22,940 nucleotides of DNA from a virus. The notes below the pieces were generated by a model. That model did not search any database. It worked only from the letters and a program-made list of their open reading frames with translations, and was not told the DNA's origin. This document shows positions 20,775 through 22,940 of this stretch, piece after piece (position 1 is the stretch's first letter; each line of letters opens with the position of its first letter). Location of the stretch: IMG/VR virus record IMGVR_UViG_3300044609_000067, positions 1-22,940 of that record, one strand, 5' to 3'. Made by a program: the position numbers and the translations under genes.

Positions 20775-21857
20775 ATGACTGCAACACTCGCAGCTCCACA
20801 GTCTCAAGGCAGCCCTTGGGACTCTTACTTAAGCTGGGTAACCAGTACTAACAACCGTCTTTATATTGGCCACTTCGGGGTTCTCATGATCCCTTGTTTG
20901 TTGGCTGCTACCATTTGTTTTATTCTTGCATTTATTGCAGCGCCTCCTGTTGACATTGATGGGATCCGCGAACCTGTCGCTGGGAGTCTTCTCTATGGAA
21001 ACAACATCATATCGGGAGCCGTCGTACCGAGCAGCAATGCCATCGGACTACACCTATACCCAATTTGGGAAGCTAATTCACTTGATGAATGGCTCTACAA
21101 CGGGGGACCATTTCAACTCACAGTCTTCCACTTCCTCATTGGCATCTATGCTTACATGGGACGAGAGTGGGAACTTAGCTATCGACTAGGGATGAGGCCT
21201 TGGATCTTTGTCGCATACTCTGCCCCGGTGGCGGCTGCTACCGCTGTATTCCTTGTCTATCCCTTTGGTCAAGGGAGCTTCTCTGATGCTATGCCTTTGG
21301 GTATCTCGGGAACGTTCAACTACATGCTCGTCTTCCAAGCTGAACATAACATCCTTATGCACCCCTTCCATATGCTTGGAGTCGCGGGTGTATTCGGTGG
21401 GTCTTTGTTTAGCGCGATGCACGGCAGCTTGGTTACGTCTAGTCTTGTTCGTGAAACGACTGAAGAAGTCTCTCAGAACTACGGCTACAAGTTTGGACAG
21501 GAAGAGGAGACGTATAACATCGTTGCCGCTCATGGTTATTTTGGACGTTTGATCTTCCAATATGCATCTTTCAATAATAGCCGTAGCCTTCATTTCTTCC
21601 TTGCTGCTTGGCCTGTTGTTGGCATCTGGTTTGCTGCTCTGGGCGTTTCGACCATGGCTTTCAATCTTAATGGTTTCAACTTTAACCAAAGCTTGGTCAG
21701 CTCTGAAGGGAAGGTGATTAACACCTGGGCTGACACTCTTAACCGAGCTGGTCTTGGTTTAGAGGTGATGCATGAACGTAATGCTCACAACTTCCCACTT
21801 GATCTGGCCAGTGCAGAGGTAGCACCTGTTGCATTGGTCGCCCCTTCTATTGGTTAA
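20775..21857 (+). CDS. psbA: Photosystem II reaction centre protein D1
   Basis: Phage-encoded D1 replaces the photodamaged host protein so that light energy continues to feed infection. The 360 residues cover full D1 with five membrane spans: [86 protein letters not shown] and the C-terminal [13 protein letters not shown], where CtpA cleaves before the extension [15 protein letters not shown]. His and Glu/Asp ligands of the Mn cluster near the C-terminus ([13 protein letters not shown]) are intact. The residue equivalent to position 130 is Glu (GREWELS), as in the high-light D1:2 form. The protein is one residue longer at the N-terminus than Synechocystis D1. Certain. Confidence 0.99.
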   Translation: MTATLAAPQSQGSPWDSYLSWVTSTNNRLYIGHFGVLMIPCLLAATICFILAFIAAPPVDIDGIREPVAGSLLYGNNIISGAVVPSSNAIGLHLYPIWEANSLDEWLYNGGPFQLTVFHFLIGIYAYMGREWELSYRLGMRPWIFVAYSAPVAAATAVFLVYPFGQGSFSDAMPLGISGTFNYMLVFQAEHNILMHPFHMLGVAGVFGGSLFSAMHGSLVTSSLVRETTEEVSQNYGYKFGQEEETYNIVAAHGYFGRLIFQYASFNNSRSLHFFLAAWPVVGIWFAALGVSTMAFNLNGFNFNQSLVSSEGKVINTWADTLNRAGLGLEVMHERNAHNFPLDLASAEVAPVALVAPSIG

Positions 21858-21859
21858 TC

Positions 21860-22039
21860 ATGGCACGAGCTAATCCTTTTGATCCCAAGAACTCCTCGGT
21901 ATCGGCTGTACAATATGTAACGCCTACCGCTGGTTCCCCTGCCTTTGCTACTGCATATGGCGAGGCTAATCAGACCTTGGTTGAGATGAGCCCCAAGGGC
22001 ACTAAGGTACAGGCCAGCACTCTTGCTGCTTGGACCTGA
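21860..22039 (+). CDS. Small hypothetical protein between psbA and capsid (59 aa)
   Basis: ATG 21860 lies 2 bp after the psbA stop. The sequence MARANPFDPKNSSVSAVQYV, then TAGSPAFATAYGEANQTL and a C-terminus KGTKVQASTLAAWT is neutral and lacks hydrophobic segments. It is the last gene before a strong terminator, hence the end of the transcription unit containing hli and psbA. It may be a small virion protein given the surrounding structural genes. Function unknown. Confidence 0.65.
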   Translation: MARANPFDPKNSSVSAVQYVTPTAGSPAFATAYGEANQTLVEMSPKGTKVQASTLAAWT

Positions 22040-22052
22040 TATAGATTGGACT

Positions 22053-22085
22053 GGAGGCACCTCAGAGTAGGACCTCCTTTTCTTT
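22053..22085 (+). terminator. Intrinsic terminator before the capsid gene
   Basis: GGAGG (22053-22057) pairs with CCTCC (22073-22077), and CCT (22060-22062) with AGG (22069-22071) inside it around a 6-nt loop. TTTTCTTT follows at once (22078-22085). Stem plus immediate T-run is a textbook intrinsic terminator. It begins 14 bp after the stop of the small gene. Confidence 0.85.
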
Positions 22086-22231
22086 GACTGAGGCCGGTTA
22101 CGACCGACACCCTTAGTCATGACAGTCGGAGAGACGACACAAAAAATGGACAGTGTGTACTAACGCACACTAACAAAAATTCTAAGCGCTTAGAGAGACT
22201 ACACTTAACAAACTCTCTCTCTTAAACTATT
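22086..22231 (+). promoter_or_regulatory. Capsid gene leader with stacked hairpins and a 14-bp palindrome
   Basis: Directly after the terminator, GACTGAGG (22086-22093) pairs with CCTTAGTC (22111-22118; one wobble), enclosing CGGT/ACCG (22095-22098/22103-22106). Next come AGTGTG/CACACT (22152-22157/22166-22171), the perfect palindrome TCTAAGCGCTTAGA (22181-22194), and AGAGAGA (22192-22198) against TCTCTCT (22214-22220). A promoter must lie here to transcribe the capsid past the terminator, but I see no good match to the 721-743 element or to a sigma70 site. No clear ribosome binding site precedes the capsid start. Confidence 0.5.
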
Positions 22232-22940
22232 GTGGCTAACACTACCCAAACTCTGGTAGGCGCTCTTAACAAAGTTAATGACGGCTCCTACGATTCTAAA
22301 TATGCAACTTACCTGAAACTGTTTTCGGGTGAGATGATCAAAGCCTACGAATCGGCTACGATCGCTAAGGACACTGTGCAGACCCGTACACTGCGTAACG
22401 GCAAGTCTCTGCAGTTCATCTATACTGGCCGTATGCAGGCGGGCTACCATACACCTGGTACGCCTATCCTCGGAAGTGGTGATCCTCCGGTGGCAGAGAA
22501 GACCATCATTTGTGATGACCTTCTGATTAGCTCTGCTTTCGTTTATGATCTCGATGAAACGCTGGCTCATTATAGCCTTCGTTCGGAGATCTCGGCTAAA
22601 ATCGGTCATGCTCTGGCCGAAGCTTATGACAAGAAAATCTTCCGTATCATCGCTAAAGCTGCTCGTCAAGCTCACCCCATCACTGCTGCTCCTGGTCCTG
22701 AGCCCGGCGGTTCTGTGATTCAACTGGGTGCTAATAACGAGTACAATGCACAAGCACTGGTTGATGGCTTCTTTGAAGCTGCTTCTATTCTCGATGAAAA
22801 GAATGTTCCCAAGACTGGCCGTCATGCTGTACTGTCCCCGCGTCAGTATTATGCACTGATCAGCCAAGTTGATACCAACATCCTGAACCGTGACTACGGT
22901 AACACCTCTGGTAATCTGACCAGTGGTGAAGGTCTCTATG
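22232..22940 (+). CDS. Major capsid protein, gp10-type (5' part)
   Basis: The frame opens with GTG 22232 (GTG GCT AAC ACT ACC), giving MANTTQTLVGALNKVNDG; the family typically begins MAN-T, which supports this start despite the rare codon and the lack of a clear ribosome binding site. It remains open to the window end (236 codons). The sequence shows the HK97-fold N-arm and E-loop region expected of T7-like capsids: LFSGEMIKAYESATIAKDTV, IYTGRMQAGYHTPGTPILG, DDLLISSAFVYDLDETLAHY and FFEAASILDEKNVP. The separate leader after a terminator fits high-level expression. Assignment is strong. Confidence 0.93.
   Translation, partial: MANTTQTLVGALNKVNDGSYDSKYATYLKLFSGEMIKAYESATIAKDTVQTRTLRNGKSLQFIYTGRMQAGYHTPGTPILGSGDPPVAEKTIICDDLLISSAFVYDLDETLAHYSLRSEISAKIGHALAEAYDKKIFRIIAKAARQAHPITAAPGPEPGGSVIQLGANNEYNAQALVDGFFEAASILDEKNVPKTGRHAVLSPRQYYALISQVDTNILNRDYGNTSGNLTSGEGLY

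Noticed and set aside
22100-22116. Partial similarity of the capsid leader (CGACACCCTTAG) to the Syn5-type promoter
   Set aside because: About 8 of 12 positions from memory of the motif, and it lies within a hairpin; too weak to list as a promoter.
1-22940. CRISPR arrays, insertion sequences, integrase and attachment site
   Set aside because: No regularly spaced repeats, transposase or recombinase motifs were seen; the only notable long repeat is the 23-nt promoter-like pair.

Overview
The window is a segment of a T7-like (Autographiviridae-type) cyanophage genome. The core set is podoviral: terminase large subunit, single-subunit RNA polymerase, gp2.5-type SSB, endonuclease I, primase/helicase, T7-family DNA polymerase, gp6-type exonuclease, portal, scaffold and major capsid. 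psbA (photosystem II D1) and a high-light-inducible protein gene point to a unicellular cyanobacterial host such as Synechococcus or Prochlorococcus. Every supported gene is on the + strand. Many are joined by stop/start overlaps (TGATG, TAATG, ATGA), which suggests translational coupling.

Layout. (1) 1-1786: the C-terminal part of TerL, a hairpin-rich intergenic stretch (721-965), a 63-aa ORF and thyX. (2) 1787-2658: about 870 bp with no credible gene. It has a near-consensus sigma70-type promoter at its left edge, a long alternating purine/pyrimidine tract and a dense series of RNA stem-loops. My main hypothesis is a large structured non-coding RNA of about 800 nt. (3) 2659-5383: a run of small early-type genes of mostly unknown function, one of them ArdA-like. 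(4) 5383-13294: phage RNA polymerase and replication genes. The DNA polymerase is split into an exonuclease ORF and a polymerase ORF. (5) 13263-16239: nucleotide metabolism, with a DUF3310 protein, MazG and both subunits of a class I ribonucleotide reductase. (6) 16232-22940: morphogenesis genes (gp7.3-like, portal, scaffold, capsid) interrupted by a cargo block of hli, four tiny or small basic proteins, an RlpA-like lysin and psbA. A strong intrinsic terminator separates this block from the capsid gene.

How it fits together. Host RNA polymerase would transcribe the early region. The phage polymerase would then take over, and a 23-nt element found in two near-identical copies (721-743 and 6192-6214) is a good candidate for its promoter. 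ThyX, NrdA/NrdB and MazG would adjust nucleotide pools for the replication genes, while D1 and HLIP would sustain host photosynthesis during infection. In linear T7-like genomes TerL is at the right end and early genes are at the left. Finding TerL directly before early genes implies the physical termini, or terminal repeat, lie between about 720 and 3229 and that the contig is circularised or permuted.

All family assignments come from reading motifs and from memory of the families. No database search was run.
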